Below are positions 9,529 to 15,859 of a DNA stretch of 38,966 nt, piece by piece. The stretch comes from Thermodesulfobacteriota bacterium (GTDB taxonomy: Bacteria > Desulfobacterota > Desulfuromonadia > Desulfuromonadales > Geopsychrobacteraceae). The stretch lies in NCBI GenBank assembly GCA_028282145.1, contig JANQIN010000025.1, positions 1 to 38,966 of the forward strand, written 5' to 3'. Position 1 is the stretch's first letter. Each line of letters begins with the position of its first letter. Position numbers and translations under genes: made by a program. Below the pieces are notes generated by a model. It searched no databases, was not told the DNA's origin, and was given only the letters and a program-made list of their open reading frames with translations.

Positions 9529-10356
9529 CTAAGACTTCGGTGCCGGGTCGTCCCGGCGAGACGGGTTTTGGGTCTCCTGTTGTTGCAGAAGAGTCTGGGG
9601 CGTATCAAACGATTTGGCCTGCTGTTTGAGCGGATCGGAAGATTTCAGAGGCACGTCATACACAATCGTTGCGCCGTAATAACCGATCTCTTCTTCTCTT
9701 TGGCGATAGTGGTCAAAGGTGAGCACCCGGGTACCGAGTAAAAAGGCTTCCCGGAGGTCGTGGGTGACCAGAAAGACGGTCATGCTGCTTTCTTCCCACA
9801 GGCGGAGCATCAGATCGTGCATGTCGGCCCGAATCCCCGGATCCAGGGCGCCGAACGGTTCGTCCAGCAGAAGTATCCGCGGTTTTTTGACCAGCGCCTG
9901 CGCAATGGCCAGCCGCTGTTGCATGCCGCCGGAGAGGGCCGAAGGGAATTTATCCCGTGCATTTTCCAGCCCGACAGCCTTCAGCATCTGCTCCGCGTTT
10001 TCCAGAACGTCCCGTTTGGCAGCCCCAAAGAGTTTGCCGAACCACCGGGACTGCTCAAATTCCAGCCCCAACGCAACGTTCTCAACGACCGACAGGTGAG
10101 GAAATACCGAATACCGTTGAAAGACCACTCCCCGTTCGGAAGAGGGTTCTTCCGCCAAAGGTTGGCCGTCGATCAGAATCGCACCGCGGGACGGCTTTTC
10201 CTGACTGAGCAGCATGCGAAGGAAGGTCGATTTGCCGCAGCCGGAAGGGCCGACGATGGAGACAAAGGAGCGCTCCGCGATCTCCAGATTGATCTGCTCC
10301 AGAACCACCTGCTGGCCGTAGCTTTTCCAGACATTTTTGAAGCTGACGGCACTCAT
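9529..10356 (-). CDS. ABC transporter ATP-binding protein, probable guanidine importer
   Basis: A 275-residue ABC ATPase of the nitrate/sulfonate/taurine (SsuB/TauB-like) family. Walker A is GPSGCGKST (residues 36-44), the signature is LSGGMQQRL (141-149), Walker B is ILLLDEPFGALDP (161-173), and the H-loop is in FLVTHDLREAF. A C-terminal extension of about 50 residues is rich in Gln, Asp and Pro. The start codon overlaps the permease stop (ATGA) and an AGGAGG stands just upstream. In the operon it would energise uptake of the substrate bound by the periplasmic protein. The riboswitch points to guanidine, but the ATPase itself carries no substrate information. Confidence 0.93.
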   Translation of the reverse strand: MSAVSFKNVWKSYGQQVVLEQINLEIAERSFVSIVGPSGCGKSTFLRMLLSQEKPSRGAILIDGQPLAEEPSSERGVVFQRYSVFPHLSVVENVALGLEFEQSRWFGKLFGAAKRDVLENAEQMLKAVGLENARDKFPSALSGGMQQRLAIAQALVKKPRILLLDEPFGALDPGIRADMHDLMLRLWEESSMTVFLVTHDLREAFLLGTRVLTFDHYRQREEEIGYYGATIVYDVPLKSSDPLKQQAKSFDTPQTLLQQQETQNPSRRDDPAPKS

Positions 10357-11177
10357 TCCTGCCTCCTCTCGGCAATAAACCAGGGGAAAAGTTGAATCTG
10401 TAACCGCCTGAGAATGAAATCGAGGACATACGCCAGCAGGGTGATCCAGGCAACATAAGGCAGGATAGCGTCCATCGACAGGTAGCGACGTAAGAGGAAA
10501 ATCCGGTATCCCAGGCCACTTTGCGAGGCGACGGCTTCGGCGGCGATAAGAAACAGCCAGGCCGGTCCCAGAGACAGACGGACGCTGTCGATGAGGCGAG
10601 GCCAGATCTGCGGCAGCACGACCCGCAGGGCGATCTGTCCCGAGTCGGCCCCCAGGGTTTGGGCCTTTATCATCTGTTCGGTCGGCAGCTCTTGAACCCG
10701 CAGAGCCACATCACGGATGAGAAAGGGGGCAATGCCGAAGACGATCAGCACGATCTTGGAGACCTCTCCCAGACCGAAGACAATAAAGAGGATCGGCAAT
10801 ACCGCAAGCGGGGGGACCATCGAGAGAACAGCGACCAGAGGAGCCAGTCCCTGCCGTATCAACGGGATCAAGCCGATGGCAATTCCAAAGAGACCGCCGA
10901 TCAGTGTGGCGATCCCCATACCGGCACCCAAACGGCCGAGGCTGGCCAGAGTGTCGGTCCACAGCAGGTAGTCACCGGTGCGCCGGTCCGGTTGAAAGGC
11001 CAGCCGTTGGATCGCATCGGCAAACTTGGTGAACCCCGGCAGGAGTTTGTCGTTGGGGTTCTCGGCCAAACGGATCTCCGAACCGATCATGTAGGCGATC
11101 AACAGCAGGACAAACGGAAGCAGTGCCAGAAGCGTCCCGAATTGCTTGTCCGGTTTGCGATTTATGAGGCGACCCAT
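10353..11177 (-). CDS. ABC transporter permease, probable guanidine importer
   Basis: A 274-residue inner-membrane permease of the nitrate/sulfonate/bicarbonate (SsuC-like) family. It has an N-terminal membrane segment (LLALLPFVLLLIAYMIG), a block of further hydrophobic helices between about residues 85 and 250, and the ATPase-coupling region around IKAQTLGADSGQIALRVVLP (the EAA-loop equivalent). The ATG at 11177 is preferred because AAAGG lies 6 bases before it; a longer frame reaches back into the binding-protein gene but has no ribosome binding site. The gap to the binding-protein stop is 37 bases. It forms the membrane channel of the importer together with the neighbouring ATPase. Confidence 0.92.
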   Translation of the reverse strand: MGRLINRKPDKQFGTLLALLPFVLLLIAYMIGSEIRLAENPNDKLLPGFTKFADAIQRLAFQPDRRTGDYLLWTDTLASLGRLGAGMGIATLIGGLFGIAIGLIPLIRQGLAPLVAVLSMVPPLAVLPILFIVFGLGEVSKIVLIVFGIAPFLIRDVALRVQELPTEQMIKAQTLGADSGQIALRVVLPQIWPRLIDSVRLSLGPAWLFLIAAEAVASQSGLGYRIFLLRRYLSMDAILPYVAWITLLAYVLDFILRRLQIQLFPWFIAERRQE

Positions 11178-11214
11178 GGCTGACCTTTCTTGTGATAGAC
11201 GGACTCTTGGGGCT

Positions 11215-12288
11215 CTAGAGCTTTCCGGCAGCCGCAAGCCCCATGAAGTCGGTGTCAAAACGGAGCTTTATATTTCCCTGGTCTCCCAAGACCTGGCCGT
11301 CGGGAAAGAGGATCCCGACAACGTCGGCCGAGGGTGCGCCTTCGCCCATCAGACCATGGTCGAACAGAAAGGTGCGAACCGCGTCCATGGTTTTGGGAAG
11401 GGTGGCGCTTGCGGCCAGGGCAACGGCATCGACCGGCTGGAAGAACATCTTGGTCGCAGCCAACTGCCCTTCGTACCCTTTGAGGTCGGTGCCGGAGGCT
11501 TGGCCCATGGCCGCACGGGCCGCTTTGCCGGCTTCGGTGTTTGAGGACATAATCTGCATTGTTTCGTACCAGGCACCGGTCAGGGCTTTGCCGAATGCAG
11601 GGTTGTCTTTGAGGGTTTGTGTGTTGACCACGGTCAGGTCGATGATTTCACCCGGGATATCGCTTGAGTCGAAGACCTTGTTTGCGCCGGGAATAGCCAG
11701 GATTTCCGCCACCAGAGGGTTCCAGGTCACCACCGCCTGGACATCGGAGGTGGTATAGGCGGCGACCATATCCGCGTCAGAGGTATTGATCACCTGGATA
11801 TCTTTTTCACTCAGCCCCAGGGTGTCCAGGCCGCGTGCCAGTAAGTAATGAGAGACAGACAGTTCCACCAGGTTGACAGGGAGGCCTTTGATATCGGCCA
11901 GAGAGGCTTTGTCTTTCAAAATAACGGCATCGTTGCCGTTGGAGAAATCGCCGACGATCAGAGCGGTGGTATCGACCCCTCCGACAGACGGAATCGCCAA
12001 GGTGTCCATATTGGTCGCGGTCACCCCGTCGAAGGCGCCTGCCGTGTACTGATTGATCGATTCGATGTAGTCGTTGAACTGTACGACTTCGATCTCGATA
12101 CCGTATTTATCGGCCCATTTTTTGACAATCCCCTGGTCGGAGGCCCAGCCCCAGGGCATCCAGCCGACATAGATCGACCAGGCAAGTTTGAACTGCTTTT
12201 TTTCTTCGGAAAAAGCTGGAGTGGTTGTGGCGATACAGAGTAGCGTTGCGATGAGAAAGGAGCAAACAGTGCGCGTAAAGAGTTTCAT
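11215..12288 (-). CDS. ABC transporter periplasmic substrate-binding protein, probable guanidine binder
   Basis: A 357-residue periplasmic binding protein of the nitrate/sulfonate/taurine-like group (type 2 fold). It begins with a clear Sec signal peptide (MKLFTRTVCSFLIATLLC, probably cut after PAFS). There is no lipobox, so it should be soluble in the periplasm. The mature part starts with the family strand FKLAWSIYVGWMPWGWA. Repeated aromatic residues (Trp, Tyr) near the start are where this family usually contacts ligand. It is the first gene of the operon; its ATG at 12288 has AGGAG 8 bases upstream and lies about 77 bases after the guanidine-I aptamer. That makes it the gene most directly controlled by the riboswitch. 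Guanidine specificity is inferred from this position. Confidence 0.92.
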   Translation of the reverse strand: MKLFTRTVCSFLIATLLCIATTTPAFSEEKKQFKLAWSIYVGWMPWGWASDQGIVKKWADKYGIEIEVVQFNDYIESINQYTAGAFDGVTATNMDTLAIPSVGGVDTTALIVGDFSNGNDAVILKDKASLADIKGLPVNLVELSVSHYLLARGLDTLGLSEKDIQVINTSDADMVAAYTTSDVQAVVTWNPLVAEILAIPGANKVFDSSDIPGEIIDLTVVNTQTLKDNPAFGKALTGAWYETMQIMSSNTEAGKAARAAMGQASGTDLKGYEGQLAATKMFFQPVDAVALAASATLPKTMDAVRTFLFDHGLMGEGAPSADVVGILFPDGQVLGDQGNIKLRFDTDFMGLAAAGKL

Positions 12289-12365
12289 GACCAGATCTCC
12301 TCGAATCTATGGAGAGCTGGCGGTGGGAGGCAACGAAATGCTGGCTCACGCCAACTCTCAATTGA
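12289..12365 (-). promoter_or_regulatory. Riboswitch expression platform with two exclusive hairpins and a Shine-Dalgarno trap
   Basis: In the mRNA, GAGAGTTGGCG (12359-12349) can pair with CGCCAGCTCTC (12322-12312), 11 pairs with one G-U. The competing hairpin GTTGGC-GTGA-GCCAGC (12355-12340) uses the same 5' arm and has a GNRA-type loop. When the long stem is open, TCTCC (12315-12311) is free to pair with GGAGA (12300-12296), which is the ribosome binding site of the binding-protein gene. No U-run follows either stem, so control of translation looks more likely than termination. The pairings are seen in the sequence; the mechanism is inferred. Confidence 0.5.
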
Positions 12366-12466
12366 ATCTCCCGGGCTTTTATCCCGCCGTGTACCCTACC
12401 GCTGTTTACCGGTAGGGCTGCAGCTCTCGGACCAGTCGCACTTTTGGATGCCGGAACCCTAGCTGC
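12366..12466 (-). promoter_or_regulatory. Guanidine-I riboswitch aptamer (ykkC class)
   Basis: On the minus strand all hallmark blocks of the guanidine-I (ykkC) aptamer appear in order: CTAGGGTTCCGG (12462-12451), CTGGTCCGAGAG (starting near 12435), ACACGG (about 12392-12387), and GGGATAAAAGCCCGGGAGA at the 3' end. The closing stem pairs GCAGCT (12466-12461) with AGCTGC (12425-12420). The variable stem pairs CCCTACCG (12417-12410) with CGGTAGGG (12401-12394). This class binds guanidinium and normally turns gene expression on. It precedes a guanidine import and carboxylation operon, exactly its expected setting. This is the strongest single piece of evidence for the pathway's substrate. Confidence 0.97.
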
Positions 12467-12483
12467 TATCGTTTTCTCAAATC

Positions 12484-12500
12484 TGCAGCAGATATGCCAA
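12484..12500 (-). promoter_or_regulatory. Sigma-54 (-24/-12) promoter for the guanidine operon
   Basis: TTGGCATATCTGCTGCA on the minus strand matches the RpoN consensus: TTGGCA at -24, TGCA at -12, and exactly 10 bases between the GG and GC dinucleotides. The predicted start near 12473 lies about 7-11 bases before the riboswitch aptamer, so the whole aptamer would be transcribed. Sigma-54 promoters need an enhancer-binding activator; NtrC would suit a nitrogen-scavenging operon. No convincing NtrC site was found in the AT-rich region up to 12600, so the activator is not identified. Confidence 0.72.
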
Positions 12501-12609
12501 CAATATAACCTGTTGAAATTATTAGATTTAAAGTTTGAGGGATTTGTGGAAATGCTTATTATTCAGCCAGTAGCGCATATTTTTGCCGCAGGAGAATCGA
12601 TGGAAGAGT

Positions 12610-12648
12610 CATTGCCGGGCAGGCTCAGAAAGAGGCCGCCCGGCAATG
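12610..12648 (-). terminator. Strong hairpin after the cupin gene, probable terminator
   Basis: CATTGCCGGGC (12610-12620) and GCCCGGCAATG (12638-12648) form a perfect 11-bp stem with a 17-base loop, 24 bases past the cupin stop codon. On the minus strand only a short pyrimidine-rich stretch (ACTCTTCC) follows, not a clear U-run, so it may be a weak terminator or an mRNA 3'-end stabiliser. It separates this operon from the guanidine operon promoter. Confidence 0.6.
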
Positions 12649-12671
12649 ATAGATGTTGAGACGTAGACCGT

Positions 12672-13004
12672 TTAATTCCCTTTGATCATCGTCAGAAGCA
12701 TCTTGAACCGTTCTTTGGCCTGCAGTGCATGAGGGATATCTGCCGGCATAATCAGTAGCTCGCCGGCTTTTACGGTCTGGGTTTCTCCGCCGATGGTGAT
12801 CTCTGCGGTTCCGTCAAGAACCTGCACCGCAGCGTCGAACGGGGCGGAATGCTCGCTGAGACCCTGCCCGGCGTCGAACGCAAAGAGGGTGAGGTTGCCG
12901 ATCTCTTTTTTTAACAGGGTTTTGCTGACGACCGAGCCGGTAGCGTAGTCGACAAACTGTTCCAGGTGAAAGGCCTGGCCTTTGGGGGTGTTGGTTTCTG
13001 TCAT
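12672..13004 (-). CDS. Small cupin-domain protein
   Basis: A 110-residue single-cupin protein. The second cupin motif is visible as PADIPHALQAKERFKMLL, and the first as SEHSAPFDAAVQVLDG followed by the turn AEITIGG. The first motif has a reduced set of metal ligands (His in SEHSAP, His in IPHAL), so metal binding is possible but not certain. Related small cupins often sense or bind small molecules; no reaction can be named. The ATG at 13004 has AAAGGA 6 bases upstream; the frame extends further upstream through the ferredoxin gene, but that is coincidental. It is the last gene of a three-gene operon, 11 bases after the ferredoxin. Confidence 0.85.
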   Translation of the reverse strand: MTETNTPKGQAFHLEQFVDYATGSVVSKTLLKKEIGNLTLFAFDAGQGLSEHSAPFDAAVQVLDGTAEITIGGETQTVKAGELLIMPADIPHALQAKERFKMLLTMIKGN

Positions 13005-13015
13005 GGTATGTCCTT

Positions 13016-13207
13016 TCATGTGTCGTTGTGAGAGATGGCGCTGACCGGGCAGCTCCGTTCGGCGTCCAAGGCCGCTTCCTGATCCTCTGCGGGAACAGGA
13101 GAGAGCATCACTTTGGCGTAGCCGTCGACCATCTTGAATACCTTGGGGTAGATATCGGCGCAGCTGCCGCAGCCGATACACAGATCTTCTTCAATCGTCA
13201 TCTTCAT
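13016..13207 (-). CDS. Small [4Fe-4S] ferredoxin
   Basis: A 63-residue ferredoxin of the one-cluster type. The ligands are Cys in CIGCGSC (three) and a remote Cys in RSCPVSAI, the 3+1 pattern of single [4Fe-4S] ferredoxins. The position that often holds a further cysteine (CxxCxxCxxxCP) is Tyr here, as in other one-cluster members. It would carry electrons in the cytoplasm. The ATG at 13207 is preceded by GGGGAAGAG; a second ATG two codons later is possible. It lies between the DUF438/hemerythrin gene (25-base gap) and the cupin (11-base gap), suggesting that it serves the DUF438 protein. Confidence 0.92.
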   Translation of the reverse strand: MKMTIEEDLCIGCGSCADIYPKVFKMVDGYAKVMLSPVPAEDQEAALDAERSCPVSAISHNDT

Positions 13208-13232
13208 CGCTCTTCCCCTTCGGATAGAATCC

Positions 13233-14663
13233 TTAGTTCCAGTTGAGGAGCCGTTGCTCTCCCTCCAGAGCCCGAATGCCGGTGACGTCCTGGCTCACTT
13301 CGAGGCAACCGCGGTAGGCCTTCTTTTCGTCCCGCACTGCGTAGTAGCGGATATGGATAAACTTGCCGCCCAGTTCGAGCCAGAATTCGGCCTCATCCCT
13401 CTCGCCGGAGCGGAAACTGTTCAATATCTCCTCGACGATATGGACCGATTTGGGCGGATGGCAGTTGCGAACCTCGCGACCGATGATGCCGGGGCTGCGG
13501 GGAAAAACCCGTTCCTTCCCCTGGGAAAAGTACAGGACCTTGTCCTCTGCGCTGACCAGGGTCATATCTACCGGCAGGTGTTTCAGCATCAGGTTGATCA
13601 TCTCCCCCGAAAGGATACCGCAATCCAGATTGATCCCGGCCGCGCTTGCCGCGTCGGACAGGCCGGGCGCGGTATCAAGACCGCCTTCAGGCCAGTCGGT
13701 GCCGGGGGTGACCCAGGCGTAACCGATATTTCCTTCCCCCGCCCGGATCGCTTTCCAGTCGTCTTCGGACAGCAGGTCCAGTGCCATCGGCAACAAGATC
13801 AACTCTTCTTTGAGGATCATATCGCCGATCTCGGTCACCAGTTTGGCCGTCGCGCCGATCCGTTCGGCCGGTGTTGCCCCGGTATTACGGGCGCTCTTCA
13901 GTTCTTTGCGAATATCGTCGTGCAGGGCCCACATTACCTGGGCCGGTCCGGAGAGCCCTTTTTTCTCCAGGAAGGGGAAAAGCTGATTCTCCTTGCGCAG
14001 GTAATGTTTATCGATCTCGGCCAGTTCATCGACCATGGCGTTGAACTGACCGGCGAACCAGTTGAAGAGGGTCGGATTGGGGTTGTCCCCTGCCCGTTCA
14101 ACGATCTTGGCGAGCTCATCCAGTCGACCACGGGCTTCTCGGTTTTCGGTCACAAAGGTGGCGACCGGATGGCCTCCGGGAAGTTCCGGCAGAGCGTCCT
14201 CGTCCAACGCCTCGCGGAAGATCTCCAGGTGCAGCGTCGACAGGTTCTTGATCTCTTCCTGCGGAAGGCCATCGTCGATCAGAGATTGTTCCATCTCCGC
14301 GATTTCGGTCGGGCTGACGTGGCACAGGAACCGGCGGAACCGCTCCTTCAGGGCTTCCCGTTCGACTCCGGCATGCAGGTCGCGAATGATCTCCTTCAAC
14401 TGCTCCCGTCGGTCGCCGTCGGCCTCGGCCATAGCCGCCCCGCCTTTACGTCGAATCTCCTCGTTCAATTCATCCACCAGTTGCTGCGGATCGATCCCGC
14501 CCATTTCGGCCGCCTTGGCAACGGTGGCGATCTTGCCCATGGTGGAACGGATCACCGGATTGGTCAGCTTCTTATATTTGGGGGAGCGCCGGATCAGGTA
14601 ATCCTGCAGGTAAGGGTATTTGCTCAGTAGTTCGTTGACGGTGATCGATTCGGTGATTCCCAT
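13233..14663 (-). CDS. DUF1858-DUF438-hemerythrin-PAS sensor protein
   Basis: A 476-residue cytoplasmic protein with four parts: a DUF1858 start (ITVNELLSKYPYLQDYL), DUF438 (about residues 80-150), a hemerythrin-type helical bundle (about 170-310, with GGHPVATF, HYLRKENQLFPFLEKK, HDDIRKEL and KEELILLP supplying His and Glu for a di-iron site), and a C-terminal PAS domain with FPRSPGIIGREVRNCHPPKS. Proteins of this type are suspected to sense oxygen, NO or redox state; the ligand is not established here. The ATG at 14663 has GGAGG 5 bases upstream and is chosen over an ATG four codons earlier, which lacks a site. It leads the operon with ferredoxin and cupin and has a CRP/FNR-type promoter. 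Confidence 0.88.
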   Translation of the reverse strand: MGITESITVNELLSKYPYLQDYLIRRSPKYKKLTNPVIRSTMGKIATVAKAAEMGGIDPQQLVDELNEEIRRKGGAAMAEADGDRREQLKEIIRDLHAGVEREALKERFRRFLCHVSPTEIAEMEQSLIDDGLPQEEIKNLSTLHLEIFREALDEDALPELPGGHPVATFVTENREARGRLDELAKIVERAGDNPNPTLFNWFAGQFNAMVDELAEIDKHYLRKENQLFPFLEKKGLSGPAQVMWALHDDIRKELKSARNTGATPAERIGATAKLVTEIGDMILKEELILLPMALDLLSEDDWKAIRAGEGNIGYAWVTPGTDWPEGGLDTAPGLSDAASAAGINLDCGILSGEMINLMLKHLPVDMTLVSAEDKVLYFSQGKERVFPRSPGIIGREVRNCHPPKSVHIVEEILNSFRSGERDEAEFWLELGGKFIHIRYYAVRDEKKAYRGCLEVSQDVTGIRALEGEQRLLNWN

Positions 14664-14700
14664 TGTGGCCTCCATGGTGTGGTTTCGTTGAGGCCACAAT
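14662..14700. repeat. Inverted repeat spanning the DUF438 gene start
   Basis: ATTGTGGCCT (14662-14671) and AGGCCACAAT (14691-14700) are perfect 10-base inverted repeats separated by 19 bases. The near arm contains the ribosome binding site and the first bases of the start codon of the DUF438 gene. The far arm overlaps the predicted -10 element. It may be a protein-binding operator. If transcription starts upstream of the repeat, it would instead form an mRNA hairpin hiding the start. Confidence 0.55.
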
Positions 14701-14737
14701 ACCCACAATTGATACCGGGAAAATTAACCCAGATCAA
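14689..14737 (-). promoter_or_regulatory. Class II CRP/FNR-type promoter of the DUF438-ferredoxin-cupin operon
   Basis: TTGATCTGGGTTAA (14737-14724, minus strand) matches the FNR/DNR consensus TTGAT-N4-ATCAA (or GTCAA) at 8-9 of 10 positions. Exactly 22 bases later comes TATTGT (14701-14696), a fair -10. That spacing puts the box at -41.5, the class II activation position, with a start near 14689. This predicts induction under low oxygen or by NO, depending on which family member binds. Confidence 0.5.
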
Positions 14738-14760
14738 AAAATGAAAACGTTTTTCATTTT
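14738..14760. promoter_or_regulatory. AT-rich palindrome between divergent operons, possible Fur-like operator
   Basis: A near-perfect 23-base palindrome with arms AAAATGAAAA and TTTTTCATTTT around CG. The core TGAAAAC-G-TTTTTCA has the 7-1-7 symmetry of a Fur box, although only part of the consensus matches. It lies directly upstream of the FNR-like box and about 180 bases before the PilJ gene, so it could act on either side. The rest of 14761-14939 holds only weak promoter candidates for the PilJ gene: TTGAAG-N18-TATTTC at 14822-14851, and GCCGATTA at 14873-14880, which resembles a flagellar sigma-28 -10 element but lacks a good -35. Confidence 0.35.
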
Positions 14761-14939
14761 CTGCGCTATCCGTTCGAACCGGATTTGAAGAAAGAAATAA
14801 AAGTCAAATGATTTCAGTATGTTGAAGTCGAAACTGTTTTGTTTGTATTTCGGTGCTTTACAAACTCGAAGTGCCGATTAGGCTTATTTCATTGTTGAGA
14901 GGTAAAGCGGGGTAACTCTTTGAAAAAAGGAGCCAATTC

Positions 14940-15833
14940 ATGAAGTCTTACAGTACGATCCTGGCCGTTGTCTTCCTGGTTTTTACGACCGTTTTTGTCC
15001 CGGCCAGTGCCCTGTCCGCACCGACAGCCGCCGAATATGGCACCGTGTTGAACCTGTCGGGGAAGCAACGGATGCTGACTCAGAAAATGAGTAAAGAGAT
15101 TCTTCTGGTCGCACTGGAGGTCGACAGTGCCGCTAACCTGGACAATCTGAAAAAGACTGCGGCTCTGTTCGATAAAACACTGAAAGGTCTGAAAGCGGGC
15201 GATGCCGACCTGAAGCTTCCCCCCACCACCAACGGTCGCATTGTTCGCCAACTGGATAAAACCGCGGCTATCTGGGTCGATTTCAACCAGGTGGTGCAGC
15301 AGGTTATCTCAAGCGGAAAAGTCACCCCGGAAAATGTGGCGGTGGTTGCCGAGAAAAACCTCCCCCTGCTGAAGTCGATGAACCGTTGCGTCAAGCTGTA
15401 CGAAAAAGACGCCAGTAAATCGGGCCTGAAATCCGACCCGGGTCTCGCGGTCACGATCAATCTGGCCGGTAAGCAACGGATGTTGACCCAGAAGATGTCC
15501 AAAGAGTTCTATCTGGTGGCTTATGGTCATGCGGTGGAAGACAATCAATTGAACCTTCAGGAAACCACCACCCTGTTTGAGCGGACTCTCAAAGGGCTTC
15601 TTGACGGGGATGCGACGCTGGACCTTCCCGGGACCAAGAATGAAGCGATCCGGGTGCAACTGAAGGTTGTAGAAGGTCTGTGGGGCACGTTCAAACCGCA
15701 GATCCTGACCGGCCTTAAAGGCAAGGATGCGATCGGTGGTGCCCAACTGAAGGAGATCGCCTCGACCAATCTGCCGCTGCTGAAACAGATGAACAAAGCG
15801 GTGGGCATGTACGAGAAGGAAGCGGCGAAGTAG
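14940..15833 (+). CDS. Secreted protein made of two PilJ-type sensor domains
   Basis: A 297-residue exported protein: signal peptide at residues 1-27 (cleavage probably after ALSA), then two PilJ (PF13675-like) helical domains and nothing else. Each repeat begins with the same box, GKQRMLTQKMSKE at 41-53 and again at 177-189, 136 residues apart. Each ends with a similar NLPLLK-M helix. This box resembles the P-box of NarX/NarQ nitrate sensors, to which PilJ domains are related. There is no membrane anchor and no signalling domain, so it must work with a partner. The chemoreceptor gene starts 26 bases downstream in the same operon. AAGGAG lies 7 bases before the ATG. The ligand is unknown. Confidence 0.88.
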   Translation: MKSYSTILAVVFLVFTTVFVPASALSAPTAAEYGTVLNLSGKQRMLTQKMSKEILLVALEVDSAANLDNLKKTAALFDKTLKGLKAGDADLKLPPTTNGRIVRQLDKTAAIWVDFNQVVQQVISSGKVTPENVAVVAEKNLPLLKSMNRCVKLYEKDASKSGLKSDPGLAVTINLAGKQRMLTQKMSKEFYLVAYGHAVEDNQLNLQETTTLFERTLKGLLDGDATLDLPGTKNEAIRVQLKVVEGLWGTFKPQILTGLKGKDAIGGAQLKEIASTNLPLLKQMNKAVGMYEKEAAK

Positions 15834-15859
15834 ATCGACCTGCACAGATGAGGTGAACT

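Noticed and set aside
12501-12600. NtrC or IHF sites upstream of the sigma-54 promoter
   Set aside because: The region is AT-rich with one partial IHF-like match, but no site matched well enough to report.
12444-12659. Small plus-strand open frame of 71 codons over the riboswitch and promoter region
   Set aside because: It runs through the sigma-54 element, the aptamer end and the terminator hairpin, and lacks a ribosome site.
14709-14737. FNR box formed by TTGAT at 14709 and ATCAA at 14733
   Set aside because: The half-sites are 19 bases apart, far from the 4 required. The tighter box at 14724-14737 was kept instead.
14873-14880. Sigma-28 promoter for the PilJ gene based on GCCGATTA
   Set aside because: The -10 resembles the flagellar consensus, but no TAAA-type -35 lies at the right distance; only mentioned as weak.
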